A DNA stretch of 64,000 nt from Pectinophora gossypiella (Eukaryota; Arthropoda; Insecta; Lepidoptera; Gelechiidae). Positions within the stretch are counted from its first letter, which is position 1. The number at the start of each line of letters is the position of its first letter. The stretch spans positions 15,500,678 through 15,564,677 of the forward strand of contig NC_065419.1 of assembly GCF_024362695.1 (NCBI RefSeq). The letters are read 5' to 3'. The position numbers and the translations under genes are program-made. Below the pieces are notes generated by a model that worked only from the letters and a program-made list of their open reading frames with translations, searched no databases and was not told the DNA's origin. Below are positions 21,601-35,005 of the stretch, in pieces.

Positions 21601-24600
21601 ATGTATCCTCGATACATACCTGGCTGTGATACCCCGCAGGTTACATGGTGCACTTCCGAGTGATATATATACTGTTACATTGTTCAGCGTGTGAATACAT
21701 AGCTATTGATTTGCCCACATAATGCTGGCAGTAATATGTGGTTTGTGTAAAGTTGCCGAAGCAACAATATGTAATTGAGAACGATGTTTAGTAAATTATA
21801 CGCATTAATAGTATACAAATAATATAAATAACTAAAAACGGTTCATTTCACAGAAGACTAATTTAATGACATGCCTACTTATACATATTCTGTAAATAAA
21901 TAATGGGAGCACTTAATCATCAAAATCATACGCCGTAAATCATAAAAATAAATACGGCGTTGAAATAAGAAAGAAATCGCTGGACATTTGATTCGCGCCA
22001 TTTTATATGTTTTTAACGTTTGACATTTGTCATTTTGACGTTTATTTTTTTTAGGTAAATTATAAGTGAATTATAATAAGTAAAAAGTAAATGTTTAGGT
22101 ACTTATACCTAACTGAATGATATTATTTTTAAGTAATACTTACTAAATTAATGTGTACTTACTAAAAAAGTTAAATTCACAGGTCAGGCTGTATGGCTAT
22201 GTTCCATTGCTTATCAAGTATAGCAAACTACGCACTTTTCCACACTGTTCTACGCGGGAACGCTAGTTCGTGCTGGAGAGGTGGAACTGAAATTACCTAC
22301 AGTTTTCACACTTTTAAGCTGAATGCAGGTTAGGACTCTTGCGAATCGTACGCAGTATCATAACTCTAAAGAATGAATGTCCTTTCGGTATTGGCTATAG
22401 GTACAGTTTGAATGTATAAAAATGTACCTTGTAACCAACTTTACCTTACGTTAAAATAACAATACGACGAAATAGTTAATATAATAGAACAGACATGATG
22501 TTGACAAACAACTAACAAACATTAGAGACATGATATACATCAGTAGTTGGGTAACTTCCTCCTGTCTGTCTGTCATTACAAGAATAGCCAATTTGTAGGG
22601 AAGAGGGCTATAAGTTTGTCCCGTGACTTCGCTCGGCTCGTCATTGTGCGATCTTGATAGGGATAATAAGAAAACATTAGAGGGGACTTCGTTACAATGG
22701 CAAGGGTCATTGCTGGTAGCTCGGGATAAAGTTCAATAGGGTAACTTGTGTAACTTTCTACTAGAGTAAATATTATAAAAGGCTATCCAGTTAAATTGAT
22801 AGTGTTTTGCTTAGATATTGGTTATAGAAGGAAGAGATTCATTGTTTGTTGTATCCAAGTGAAAATGGCCTTTTGGTGGATAATATCCCAGTCCCACGAC
22901 ACTTGCTCAAATTCATTTAAATTCAATTCTTGATAAATGGCCTTTATGACTTTCTTTAAATTTTCCTATAAGTAGCTCGAATTATCATAATTAGTGAAAA
23001 CGCACCCTTATACTTAATTTATTTATAAGGAGTTTCTTTCTTATTTTAAATAACTGACCAGTCTCCACTTAAATTTTCTTTAGATAAGTGATAAAACAGT
23101 TAAGTGACCACGATAAAAACTGCTAGGAAACTGACTAAGGTTTCCGGCCAAAAACTTTTTTGGCTTCCGGCAAAACTTCCTTTGCCCCAAACAATAAAAA
23201 AAAACAAAAAGAATCAGTTGACACGCCACCATCGCGCGCGTATCTTTGCAAAAAATGTGCAAACGTTATAACAGTGTGTTAAATGTAATAATCTCTTCTA
23301 AAACCCAGTGATTAGTGTACTATCAGTGTCCCAGGGTACCCTGGAGTCAGTAGACAACAAATACTGAAGAAATCCTGTGAGTACCTACGCTTTAATCATT
23401 ATTATAATTATTTTATCTCCAACATACAACTCACCTAGGTATGAAACACGCCTATTTCCCGTTAGGGTTGACAGATAATATAAAATTCCACTTACTATGA
23501 TTATCACGCGCCGTTTTAAAAAAAAAAGTTTTGCATGTGATTTTGCGTAGGTAACAAACACTCGCAAGACAAGATAGTTTCCATCTAGGTAAAATTAAAT
23601 TTATGGTCTGAATTTTACCTGGAATCAGATTAATTGATAGAAATCGCGGTTTTGTTGAAGAAAATCACATAGGTAGATTATAAAATGCGCTTACGTTGTT
23701 TTCACTAAGTACCTTCATATGAGGCAAAATATTACAACTTTTACACTAAATTGATTTCTAACTCTGCCCACCCCATTCATAATTACAGCGGTGACTGTAA
23801 GTACTTATATTTTAGGCATAATTATAATAAACAGAAAGTTTATTATTCAAAATCACACGTGATATAACTAGCAGCTGCATTAAATGACAAGGTTTTTTAT
23901 TTTTATAGCTTTAATATGTAAAGTCGTAAATACTAGCTTGGTTGGTGACATACGGCCCGGCTGCACGCCACCAAATTAACTGTATTGTTTATTATTGTTA
24001 AGTATTAACTAGCTAAGGTCCCTAACTTTACTTGTATGGCATATTATGATAGGTATATTTAATTGATCATTTCCTTGTGGGTTTGAGATTGGTGAAATAT
24101 CGGAGGAAGAACGACGTGTGGGATCGCAAAATCTTGTATTCTATTTATAATTTAAGCCTAAAGGTCAAATATTTCCATGGTTCAGGAGACTAGATTTTAT
24201 CGATGGAATTTCTTGCTAATTTATTTATTTTTAACTACAGGAACATAATTTTCGCATACGTGATCTAAATAAATAGGTATTTTTATTTTATAGTTGAACT
24301 TAATACAAAAACTATTAATAACTACACTACTACTACACTACACTACACTCACTATTACTATACTTAATAAAATAGCGAAAACACAAGATGACATTTTATT
24401 CAGCCAGTTCAATTTTGTTATCAGATTACAATATAAAGTAGGAAGAAACATACAAACATGAATTTATGTATATTATATTGAAATATTTTTATAAAAACTT
24501 TTTTTTAAACGCTTCCTAAATTGGTATAAAGTTGAAGGTTGAAAATATAATAATGTCACAGTGACGCTATGAAAGTTTTTTATTTTTCGCCAAAGTTATT

Positions 24601-24729
24601 TTCGTTTTGTTGTGAGTTGTAAATTAGTTGATTGTAAGTTTCCTTTGTATTTACATGTTTATTGTGACATTCACCTTTACATCGGAGATGTAGTATTTGT
24701 GGTTTTATTGGCGCTTTTTATCTCTTTGT
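21601..24729. other. No gene seen (about 3.1 kb)
   Basis: AT-rich sequence with small family L fragments near 23415-23480 and 23755-23800 and a (CTA)n-like patch at 24325-24362. No coding domain or RNA gene was recognised on either strand. Confidence 0.4.
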
Positions 24730-24995
24730 GAATCAGACACTAAACAGCTGACACGCACACTCATAAGAAAAAGGTATCCCTGATATGTAATCTCCCGTTC
24801 GGAACACACGTGACTTACAAGGGATTCAAATCCCGGATTTTGCTCTAAACCACTGAATTCGAGTTTATACGTCGTCAGATAATTGCTACCACGTGGTTTT
24901 AGGGATTTGTGTCCGGTCGATGGCAAGACTCGCCCCATATTACATCTATCAACGTCTACATGTGACAATGATATCTGATTTTATTAACATATAGA
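24730..24995 (-). mobile_element. SINE family K relative
   Basis: The plus strand contains GATTTGTGTCCGGTCGATGG and AAGACTCGCCCCATATTACA, the reverse of the 13395-13560 pattern. The element also contains GGGATTCAAATCCC, a possible decayed B box. Confidence 0.4.
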
Positions 24996-25109
24996 GGTAA
25001 AAAGGTTCTCCTAATATTTAGCTTCAGTTAGATCTCACATGAACGAACTATCTTAGCATCATAAAAAGACAGACTGTAATTATAAATGTTCATACATAAT
25101 ACATATAGC

Positions 25110-25350
25110 CTAAATACATGCTCAATCTACCGCATACTCCACTACGCTTTGGTGAAGGTATGTTACGGCTTAACGTGCCTTCCGAAGCACAGAATCATCT
25201 TACTATTTCTGTCAATCAGGTGATTTGACCTGCAATATCCTTCCCGAACAAAGGAAAATTCCACAAAGTGATTTCAGTGTCTCTATGGGGAACCGAACCC
25301 GGACTTTCAGATCGTGAGCTCAATGCACTAACCATTACACCACTAAGGTT
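25110..25350 (-). mobile_element. SINE family C, degraded copy
   Basis: It carries the reverse of the shared core (GGCTTAACGTGCCTTCCGAA) and a decayed tRNA-like head (GAACCGAACCCGGACTTTCA, then GATCGTGAGCTCAATGC). Confidence 0.6.
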
Positions 25351-25894
25351 GTAACATTACGTAAATAATGAAATAAAACACAAAGTAAGTGAAAGAGTCG
25401 ATGATAATCCCGCGGGCTGCCTGCCGGACCCCATCAGGTCACTGCTGGTATAAATAAAGGCCACAATGTGCCGGAGACAATGGCCAACTTCAAGCTCGTA
25501 AATCTGTCCATACACCATTGTTACCAAAAACAAAACCTATAGCCGTCCCTCTCTAACATACGTATACACCCATATTCCATCCCGCTCCCACCTACTTGAA
25601 ATTGAAACAATAATTTACCGACTTCCTTTGAAAAAGTGTAATAAAAGTTAGTGTCCCTAAAACGCTGTAATATATTTACGTGTAGATTTATGTGAACGAT
25701 ATTAAAAGATATAGAGCTCGGAGCGTTTTATGAACAAATTAACTTTAAATTTTTATTCACAGTTTAACAAATTCGTGCTAGTCTATATGATCCATTTTAA
25801 CGTTATTTTAAAATGTTCTAGTATTGTGTTTAGAATGTGTTTATCGTCGCGGCCATATAGTCAAGTTCATGACATCCATCTTAATTCTTTGTAC
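25351..25894. other. No gene seen
   Basis: No supported feature. Confidence 0.4.
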
Positions 25895-26100
25895 GGGGAG
25901 AGCTCGCCATTTGTCCGGCCAAGTAGTTAATGCCATCTGAGGCCTTTGGCGGCTCATTAATAAACCCTGACACCAGGGTTGGAAGAGGTTGGTATTCCCC
26001 CTCACAACCCACACGGTAAGAAGAAGATCGTGTGTTTATGAGGTGGATTACTAACCCCAGCAACCCTGGTGTCAAGGTTGCAATTGAGCCACACAGATTA
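25895..26100. repeat. Family H fragment joined to two SINE A 3' fragments
   Basis: 25895-25945 holds CCATTTGTCCGGCCAAGTAG. 25946-26028 holds GGCCTTTGGCGGCTCATTAA in plus orientation. 26035-26095 holds GGTGTCAAGGTTGCAATTGA in minus orientation. The two SINE pieces face each other as a small inverted pair. Confidence 0.5.
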
Positions 26101-26665
26101 GGTCACGATTTTTTTTTTGTATATTCTAGGTTAATTTAGTTTTTTACGTCAGGTAACTAAACCCATAATTTAATCAGGTTAATAAGTCGTACAACTGCTT
26201 TTTAGGCAATAGAGTTCAATGGGAAACTCTCTCTTTTCCTTCCTTCCAGTCTAAAGTCCTCACTAAACTCGGTAGACCTAAAGGTCCTTTGAAGTGTTAT
26301 TGGAGTTAACATGATCTGATACACCAATATTGGTGGCATAGCAGGTTACCAGCACATTGTCGATACCTGTATCATATGTAAAATAGTTCTTACTTTGTCG
26401 TGACTTTTTGTAGATTTGCCGCAAATGCGATTAACTATTGGGCGGGAGGTTTCCTACAGGTAATGAATTATTATAAAGAAAATCTTTACTACTGATCGCT
26501 CAGCTTCAAACCCGAAGGTAAATTTTATAGCAGCGTCATTTGGGTAGTAAATACTACGTCTTGTAGCCGTAGTATGGAAGGCGCGACGCGGCCGATGGAC
26601 GCAACGTATACTGCTTACGTACAATCGTCATCTTATCTCTTGACATTAACTTACCGCGGGCCTGC
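26101..26665. other. No gene seen; family H fragment at 26404-26450
   Basis: TAGATTTGCCGCAAATGCGA marks the family H piece. Nothing else is recognisable. Confidence 0.4.
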
Positions 26666-26892
26666 AGGGCTAACATGCACAAGGTGATAAAATTATCGAT
26701 CGATTAAATACATTTTGTCAAAATCGATAACCTTTTTTTTCCCTAAAAGTGATTTTGTTCGTTTTTTCACAGAACGCCATGATTTATTTGGGTTCACATA
26801 TTAGCACCAATCGACAAAACGACATAATTATATCGTCAGAATCGATAAAATGACCGTGACAAAACTTTATCACGTTGCGCATGTTAGCCCTA
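26666..26892. mobile_element. MITE family F, copy 1
   Basis: Terminal inverted repeats AGGGCTAACATGCACAAGGT and GCGCATGTTAGCCCT bound a 227-bp non-coding element rich in 'ATCGAT'. A second copy lies at 55922-56136. The termini are about 25 bp. The target duplication is not clear. Confidence 0.7.
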
Positions 26893-27933
26893 TAGGTGTA
26901 TTAACCCTCTTATAAATTTAGCTGGTTAATTATTTTCTGATATTCCCCTCGTAGGCTAGAAGCTCAGTAGCGCATTTCTATTGGTGGAAGGTTTCGTGAC
27001 AAGTGGCGTCGCGTCGCACATGTCATGCTACGGCTACTGCTGTCGGTAGCGAGTTATCGGCCATCGTGTTGTTATCGGCGCAGTAGCCACTCATTTGTTA
27101 CCTGATAGCTATCGAAAGTAGCGCGCGCTTCCATTGTCAGACGACATATGTTATGAGATGACGGGAGTAAGGGTTGTTCTTTTGTTGTCGTTGAGGTGTA
27201 TGGTGTATTTATTTATTACACACATATCACGCAGTTTTATAACTGAAAATGATTTATTAATATTTTTTTATTAATTACCTATAACCTAACTAATAAAATA
27301 AGCGACACGCCAATAACAAGTACGTACAAGGCCATAAACATACAATTTTTGACTGCATGCAATATACTTAATCATAACGTGTATAATATAAAAATAAGAA
27401 AATTTTGCGGGATAATGTTTCTAAGTAAGCATACCTACTACATATAACTGTTAAATACTTTTTTACTACATTTTAACTACGGCAAATGGCACCGTACAAC
27501 AATGGACACAGTCAACATACGGAGATACAGTCGGCTGGCCACTTTCCACTGCCTTTGTCGCGGGCAACTGGGGCGGTAAATTCAATCTGGCTAGCGCCCC
27601 CAGGACCCCCACTAGCGCCCTCACCGCCCCCACTCGTCATCCCACATTAGCATACGTGTCGAGACCGTGACGACCCTTCGTCGATTGTTTTCCAAATTAT
27701 CTCTTTGTCCGGGTGTTCGACCCGTGAAAGATTGGGCGATAGTAGTATTATCTACGTACGAGTACTTAACTGGCAATTGCTGTGGAGATAGTATCTGCGT
27801 CGTGTAGAGCAGTTTTGGTGAATGGCATTAGTAGGTATTGTTTTACTTTAGTTTCAATTTCCGCTGCCTATTAGATACAAAGAAAAATGCGCTGTTAATG
27901 GCAATGAATACACTCTTCCCTATTATATGTGAC
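26893..27933. other. No gene seen
   Basis: 26940-27150 is moderately GC-rich (AGTGGCGTCGCGTCGCACAT) and 27580-27640 is C-rich. No frame with a recognisable domain spans either. Confidence 0.4.
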
Positions 27934-27937
27934 TTAA

Positions 27938-28916
27938 CCCTAGGATGGTAACAGGGGTGACTCAACACCCCACGCGAGCAATCACGTGCCGATTTATTGA
28001 AAATTATTAGCTATCCCGCTCTAGCATTTTGTGTATTCTTTTGTTTTACTGTCAGTCATCAGTAGTCGTTGCGCGGTGGGTCCGGCAGCACGCCAATTTC
28101 GTTCTGCAGGTATGTGTGGGGTGATGCGTCACCCCTGTTACTATTTACGTAGGTATTTTGTTTTGTTCAAAGGTGAACAAATCGGTGATATTGCTATCTA
28201 CTATGCACAATAAGGAAGAAGTTAATCCCACAACGCACAAGCCAATTATAATTGAGGACTACAATGCGATATACCTTTGACAAGATGATGCACAAATTGC
28301 ACAATTATACGACTGCAAGGGGTACTCGACGCTGGCCTCTTAGATTTTTCTTTGGCATGTTAGATCAAGCAGGGATCAATTCTATGATTCTCTATCTAGA
28401 AGTTAAGCATCCGAATACGCCAGCTAACAAATTCAGAAACAATTTCCTGAAAAAACTAGCAATACAGCTAGCCGAGCCGTACATGAAACGACGTTTGGAG
28501 TCAAATTTACCTCGACTACTATCGGGAAATATAAGGGCTATTCTAAATGTTCCCGAAGAAGTTCCAGCAAGCGAACCCCCCGCCAAATTGCCAAAGCAAG
28601 CTCGATGTGCATTGTGTCCTCGAAAAAATGACGAAAAAGTAAAGATTTTTTGTTCCAAATGTAAAAGACCTGCGTGCCCCGAACATCGCTTGGAAATTTG
28701 TCTTAATTGTGTTTAAGTTAGCAAAAAATTTTTTTTTCTAATATAATTTCGTCTAGTTACTGATAGATCTCAAGAAAAGTGTTCCTTTAGTTTGTTTTAA
28801 TAATAAAAAGTTTTATTTTTCATTATTTACTCATTTAATAACACGCGTAGTAGCAGGGGTGACGTGGCACCCCTGTTACTATGCGTGGTCATTTAAATTA
28901 TGTTACCATCCTAGGG
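27938..28916 (+). mobile_element. piggyBac-like element, internally deleted
   Basis: TTAA lies on both sides (27934-27937 and 28917-28920). The inverted ends begin CCCTAGGATGGTAAC, matching the CCC start and TTAA target of the piggyBac superfamily. Autonomous members are usually about 2.3-2.5 kb; this copy is 979 bp and keeps only the 3' third of the transposase gene. Inside are three copies of an inverted motif (GTAACAGGGGTG with a nearby CACCCC) near 27952, 28112-28133 and 28853-28880. A polyadenylation signal AATAAA follows the coding relic at 28802. The element cannot move itself but might be mobilised in trans. Confidence 0.85.
28149..28716 (+). pseudogene. piggyBac-like transposase C-terminal relic
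   Basis: The upstream frame reads KVNKSVILLSTMHNKEE and ends near EDYN at 28265. After a frameshifting deletion at about 28266-28276 the next frame carries TFDKMMHKLHNYTTARGTRR then WPLRFFFGMLDQAGIN. These are the conserved blocks of the transposase catalytic domain's end. The missing bases fall in the segment that normally holds the third catalytic aspartate, so the enzyme is dead. The last 35 residues form the cysteine-rich zinc-binding domain (CALC, CSKC, CPEH, CLNC), which in the family binds the transposon ends. The stop is at 28714-28716. The N-terminal two thirds are absent. Confidence 0.85.
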
Positions 28917-28920
28917 TTAA

Positions 28921-31900
28921 ACATAGCTGGTTAGGAGGGGATGTAAATGCTATACACCTCTGACTATACCTGTTGGTAGTACAGGCGTAATGCTACATTA
29001 TGTTACAAAGAACAATAATATACTTAACTATAATATCAATATTTTTCTCAACTGGCATATATGTTGAGAATCGTCCAACTTTTACTTCTTTGTTCAATCT
29101 CTTGCGCTACTGGTGACTTAATTTAAGAGATCCTTTTAATTATTGTCCTAGTTTCCGGATCTACACGTGAACAAATCATTACGTACTTATATCCGTATAA
29201 GTATCTGCGTAGGTACTATTGCTACAAATGGCCTACCAGAAATAACAAACCGAAACAAATACTCGTTCCCTATCCCACCTGACCTCGCCGGCCTGTGTTT
29301 ACCATCCGACTCCGCCGCCGAGACCAAAACAATAACAAACCAGATTTGTGGTCAGCTCCCATTGCTACAACCATCGCCATAAACTGTTCCCATTTACCGA
29401 ACGGCCACCGACAAATACACAATCATTCTACAATAACCATAATCCTGCTAAATTGGGGAGTTCTTAACGTGCATTATTTTTTACGACAGTTGCTTGCTAT
29501 CTCCGCTGCACGGTTATAATGCGCTCGTAAAAGCGAACTGCGGAACCCTCTAAGTGTAAAATATCAGGCTTTAAGCTGTTTATTAGGATGCTACTTAGTG
29601 GATATCTTTATGGGTCTGATACTCGTTAATTATAGCATAACTCAGCGGGGATCATTTGGTTCATTAAATTGTAGCGCAGTTCTTAATGGGCGCTCAGCTT
29701 TAAAAAGAAGGTACGGGGCACAGGCTCGTATCTGATGAGGTTAAGATTTTCCTTAAAAGAAAAATATCATGAAAATTGCATTTGAGAAGCCTTAATTCCA
29801 ACATAGTAACTTCCCGGATTTTGCAAAAGAAGACTTGAACCAAAAATGCATGCTTATAAACTGTTAAGGTTTTTTTTGACATGACTTATTGTAGATTCGC
29901 CGTAAATGTCATTAACTACTTGGCCGGACAAGTGGAATGTGCTAAGGACTGGCAAACGGAAATTGTTAACGTGATCACCCCCTGGTGAAGTGAAAACCTA
30001 CAAAATGTTAAGTTCGAGTTACTAGAAGCTGAATTTTATTTTTGTTTTTCGAATGTCGATCTGTACAATAGATAATTCGTTTACTTAAATTAAAGAAACT
30101 GTTGTTTAGAATAAATTATGCATAATAAAGTCGGTTTTATGAAAGGCGTAAATTGACGTTGATGAGTCCAACCACACAATTAACTTTCTGAAATTGTTCG
30201 CACAAAATGTAGCGGTTGTTTACGTTTCCGTTATATTGTGCCGGAACAAAGGAAAGTGTCCTTGTATTCAAGAGTAACCCATCTTTACGCCAGGTTCGTT
30301 GAGGGGTTGATAGAGAGACAGAGAAAGTAGTAGTGAGATCAGTGAGCACTGTCCTGTGATTACTTGTTTATTATCATATGAGCAAGGTTTGTGGAAGGGA
30401 TTCGTATCAAACGTGGCTGAAAGTTGTCATTTGCTTGGATTCTTGTAGTTCTGCCCACCCCGTTAGATTATAGACGTGAGTTTTTAATTTCTTGCCACTG
30501 TACTTAAGATTATGATAAACGTCTTCACAAATCTACAGACATTTCTTCACATTATATTCTACAAATACCGCTAAACACTTTTTGCTCCATCACACCAAAA
30601 TTGTAAATAAAGTGCGAGCGCACTTCCAACGGAGCGAATACACTTCCTTTATTTACCGGAAAAATAAAGTGGGTTCCCCACTGGAAATTGTACCGGTATG
30701 AAACATGAACCGTATTGATTAGAGACCGCATTCTACGTCCTTACAACGTTAATAATGGCTTACTGGCGACTGTGCGAGCTTTTATGTCGGTTCAAAGGGA
30801 TCGAACTTTAGTCCTTTGTTATTTTTATTAAGTTACCGTAAGCGCTACGTTAAAAGCTTCTTACTTATAAAGTTTTGTTTTATCGGTGCTTTGTTCTATC
30901 GTTAAGGCGCTTATTAATTTTTATTGTTCTTGTTTTTAAATTAAAGACGAGACATACACGACACCGTCATTATGATTATTTCGACCAACAACTATTTCGT
31001 TTCTATCATGTCATTTTGGGTCAAGGTATTTTATGTTGTTGTATTATTGTGGCGTTATTAACTTTTGGTAACAAAACTCTCTCGCGAAAGAAAGAGACAA
31101 AGAAAGAAAACATTTCTTATTGTAACTATTTTCTTTGATTTATTACAATAAAGTTGGTTCTTTTGTATTTGTAATAATTTTCAGAAAGTATCAACTAAGT
31201 ACTTAAGGAATATTATGACAAATATATTTGCGTTTCTTTGCGAATGATAGGAACCAAAAACTAGGTAGTTCCTTTTGAGAAAGATTTTATCATTTTTATT
31301 AAGATTGATAAGCTTAGTAACAACTAAACATATATTACCCTGAGCTAAACTAAATAAATCTAAATATGTGAATAATAACGAAGTAGAAGTAAAGAAGGAC
31401 ACAGAAGATCCGGTGCGCTACGGAGCGTGCGGGCGAACTAATTCCCTGGAAACAACTGCAACGACACTCATCGGTCCCCCGTTCTAATATAAATTAAATG
31501 CTGAGTTGAACACGACCGGCTGCCAAGGGAGATAGCTCCCTAACGGCGAGGAAGGGAATGACGCCACTACGACAAATGAGGAAAGCAAAAAATATATCTA
31601 GCGAAGCGAGTTTGTCATAAAAGTAAATTAATTTTGGGCTGTGAGTAGTTTTTTCGGGAACACAAAAAGTGAAAATTACTTATTTATTTCTAAAATAAAT
31701 AAATAAATAAAATAAATTATTTTCTAAAGTGAATTAATGTTAAAGTCATCAATTCAATAAAGAATTCAATACTTTTTGTACAAATTGGAATTCGATAACA
31801 TTACATTCAACAACACAAAAATAATCTTGCTTCCGAACAAAGAATATCATTACATTCCTTTGTCTCTTCCGTACGAAAGCTTTATTACTACCCTTCTCAA

Positions 31901-33775
31901 AATGATCGCCTGTTTCCTAACTAAACCGTGACGTCACAGGCGGAGGGAGATCGTAATCAATACGACAGTCTTATTGAGCTGCCACTATCTGAGACTATAG
32001 CCAGCTGACTAATGACCGTACACAACACATAATTAAAGCCGGATGAACGCGCGCGTCGGGACCCACCTTTATTTAACCTGCAGAAACAATATTCAAGTTT
32101 ATAGAAGTCGCTTAGTGCAGATTTGTTCGGAAGACTATCTTAATTACTTTAATTTTAAGTAAATATATTCAGTGTTTCTGCTATTTTATTTATTTATATT
32201 AAGCGAACCTTGTTTCAACACGTACCAGGAATAATTACCTTAAATGTAATATCATTTGTCTGCTATGGTGGCTGGCAATTTGAACAGTTTAAATACAGAT
32301 GGTAGTGAAAGATAAGTTTGTTTCCGGAATTTAAATAAAACGTAAAAAAGGCGTGACGATAAACGGAACAATTCTCGCTCTACTAATTTAGGGTTTGTTT
32401 ACAATTAATTAAAATTAGGGCGCAATATAGTCACTATAGTAGATTTGTTATCAAGTATCTTGATTGTATAATGAACCATATGGACTCCAACACATAGTAT
32501 AATGTGTGTTACACAATATAAGTATCAACAAATTTGTGTAATTACACGGATTGCCTGTAACTTACATCATACATATATCTAGGTAGACTTGAAATTCTGC
32601 TCACCCTGGTAGCAATATTAAGCTTGAGCCAAGCAGATCGTTCATTGTCGGTAAAATGCACAGTATAATTAATAAAATATAGCCTTTAAGTTTTATATAT
32701 CTCGGCAATTTCAGTTGTGGTATCATTTCCAAGTCAGAAATGATTGTTGTTTATATACTATAGGCAGCACTTATATTTCGAGCAACTCAGCACTTTCTAG
32801 TCGCAAGGTGTTGATGGACACTTTTGTCACGAACTGACAGAGTTACGTGTTCGGATCTCGTCTGAACCATATTTTTTCAAGATATTGTCCTAGAAGTCAT
32901 GAAGCTCAATAGTTTATATTTCGTTCCCGGGTAGTCGGAAAGTCAGAATTTGTGTAGTAGCGCAATTTCCACTAACAAAAAGGGTTCACAATTAACTTCA
33001 TTAGGGATAATTTTCTCCCTTTTAAGTGTAAATTGAGTATAAATTGATATTTTACCAGGGAAGCGAGGCGTATTTGATAGCAACAAATGTAGGGTGAATT
33101 AAAACGTTTGCTCCGAGTTTAGATATTTAAGTTGCAGGGGTGGCAGGCCAAGACTGTGTCTCAGTGTTTCATAATTAATAGCCTCTTGCAGAAGGCAATG
33201 ACGTATCGACTTTTTAAATATTAAAACAGAAATAAGTACACTTATGAAAATTACACTAATACACTTTAGTACCATGTCACATTAACTTCTTCGACAAATT
33301 GAACTGTAAGTCTTAATAAATCGCAAATATGTGAATACGACTGGGTTCTATAGTGTGTACATGATAATTGATATTGATCATAACTGTACCTACGTCTCAC
33401 CGTCTCATTGAACCATCAATTTAGCTTCTACACGGTGTTTTTCGTGTAGTTGATTAGTCACATTTTGACTAATATGTAGTACGCTTTCCATACATAAACT
33501 CCCTTGTATACGACCCACTGCTGGTCACTGGAGAGTGTATGAAGCATATACTACATCCCGCTATCGCCGAAAATGGTCAATCATGTTTAAAAGGACGTTA
33601 TGTCCACCGCTGTCGGGAGAAGTCAGGAGAAGATAGGCAGCTGAACGCGATATATGTTTTATATTCGTACTTGAGTGCTGAATTGGTCTAGCATAGGAGA
33701 GTCTAAGAAGCATAAGTGGCGCGCCGTGGTCTTTGCTCTTCCCAGATGGAAAATATACTTGATTTGTGTACGTAA
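28921..33775. other. No gene seen (about 4.9 kb)
   Basis: This is a long AT-rich stretch. A family H fragment lies at 29888-29945 (CATTAACTACTTGGCCGGAC). I found no coding domain, tRNA or clear repeat elsewhere. It could be host intron or intergenic DNA. Confidence 0.4.
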
Positions 33776-34020
33776 TCATCATCATCGTCTCCCTAGCATT
33801 ATCCCGTTTTTCACAGGGTCCGCTTCCCTAACCTGAAGAGTTGACAGGTCCGGTTTTATACAGAAGCGACTGCCTGTCTCACGTTCCAACCTGCGAAGGG
33901 AAAACCAGCCCAATACAGGTTAGGTCACATTTCGAAAATGCATTTCTCGGGAATGTGGGTTTCCTCACGATGTTTTCCTTCACCGCTGAGCACGTGATAA
34001 TCATTTATGATCCGAACATA
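33776..34020 (-). mobile_element. SINE family B, head missing
   Basis: It runs from the (CAT)n tail through TTTTTCACAGGGTCCGCTTC to ATAATCATTTATGATCCGAA and breaks before the tRNA-like head. Confidence 0.7.
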
Positions 34021-34284
34021 ATAACCATAATCCAGCATAATATTCTCGTTCAAACACTATACATATATGTGCCCCTGATGAGGATGGGTCTCGGGGGCAG
34101 CCGGTCGCTAATGAGCTCAGATAATGACCACGATGCGGCCGTTTAGTTTCGCTAGTTTAGATTACCTTCTCACAGGGTAGCTAGGGATGGAGCCTTGGGG
34201 AGCGTACGGATATATATCCTGTTTTTACCCTGTGTCCGGCTGGCTTCTCCATCGCCGAGCGCCAGCGCGAACCCCATGAGTTAA

Positions 34285-34520
34285 CTATTCATTTATTGTA
34301 GTGGCAGTTTTCACTAACACAATTGGCTCGACCATATGTACGGCAATACGACTCACCACCTATCACGTTGGTCTAACAAAAAGCTTGGTGAGGTTTGGGT
34401 ACTCAGTTCATCTTGCGATGGATATCCCTCTGACTACCCCAATTGTGAGCTTATGCTTCTTTTTATGTTTTACTGTGTACATAATTATTACAACAGAAGT
34501 GGGAATAAATGTTGCAAGCC
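34285..34520 (+). repeat. Family E repeat
   Basis: TTTTCACTAACACAATTGGC, CACGTTGGTCTAACAAAAAG and TCAGTTCATCTTGCGATGGA mark the longest family E copy here. Overlapping open frames here are chance products. Confidence 0.55.
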
Positions 34521-34794
34521 TAAAATGGGACCGAGCTGGTCATCATTAAAACACATAGCTAATACCGGGTCCATACTGCGTCAAATCAGGAATACGAGAC
34601 TCCCGATATTTCGACACTGTTGCAGGTGCCATGATAACAGGGTGACTACTTTAAGAGCGTAAGCAGTTATAGAATGGACACCTTCTCCAAAAAAGAAACA
34701 TACTTAGTTTGTTTTTTTATTGTCTTAGACTGGGTTCTAGATTTTCATTTTATATTTTATTTTCGACTCAACCATCTAGCCTATTGTATCCCTT

Positions 34795-34945
34795 ACGTTG
34801 TATATACATACATAACCACACATATGTCCCATTGGGGTAGGCAGAGACCACGTATTTCCACTTCCAACAATCCTGACGCACCATTCTCGCTTCTTCCACT
34901 CCCATCAGAGACTTCATGCACGCTCGCCGGTTTAGAGTACTGGAG
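34795..34945 (-). repeat. Family L repeat
   Basis: CATTGGGGTAGGCAGAGACC, CTCGCTTCTTCCACTCCCAT and CTCGCCGGTTTAGAGTACTG. Confidence 0.5.
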
Positions 34946-35005
34946 AGAGAGCCCTGGAAGAAATGGAGGGAGGCTTTTGCCCAGCATTGGGACACTTTAG
35001 GCTAA
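34930..35005 (+). pseudogene. LINE C-terminal codons
   Basis: The frame reads RVLEREPWKKWREAFAQHWD then TLG and a stop. This is the same C-terminal motif class as the other LINE ends but a different subfamily. Only about 24 codons are left. Confidence 0.45.

Noticed and set aside
24705..24968. 87-codon minus-strand frame
   Set aside because: It falls within a SINE family K relative and shows no protein domain.
33841..34146. 101-codon open frame
   Set aside because: Most of it is SINE B body read in plus orientation. No domain.
34285..34662. Overlapping open frames of 82 and 108 codons
   Set aside because: They lie within and beside dispersed repeat family E, have no recognisable domain, and overlap in two frames as chance frames do.
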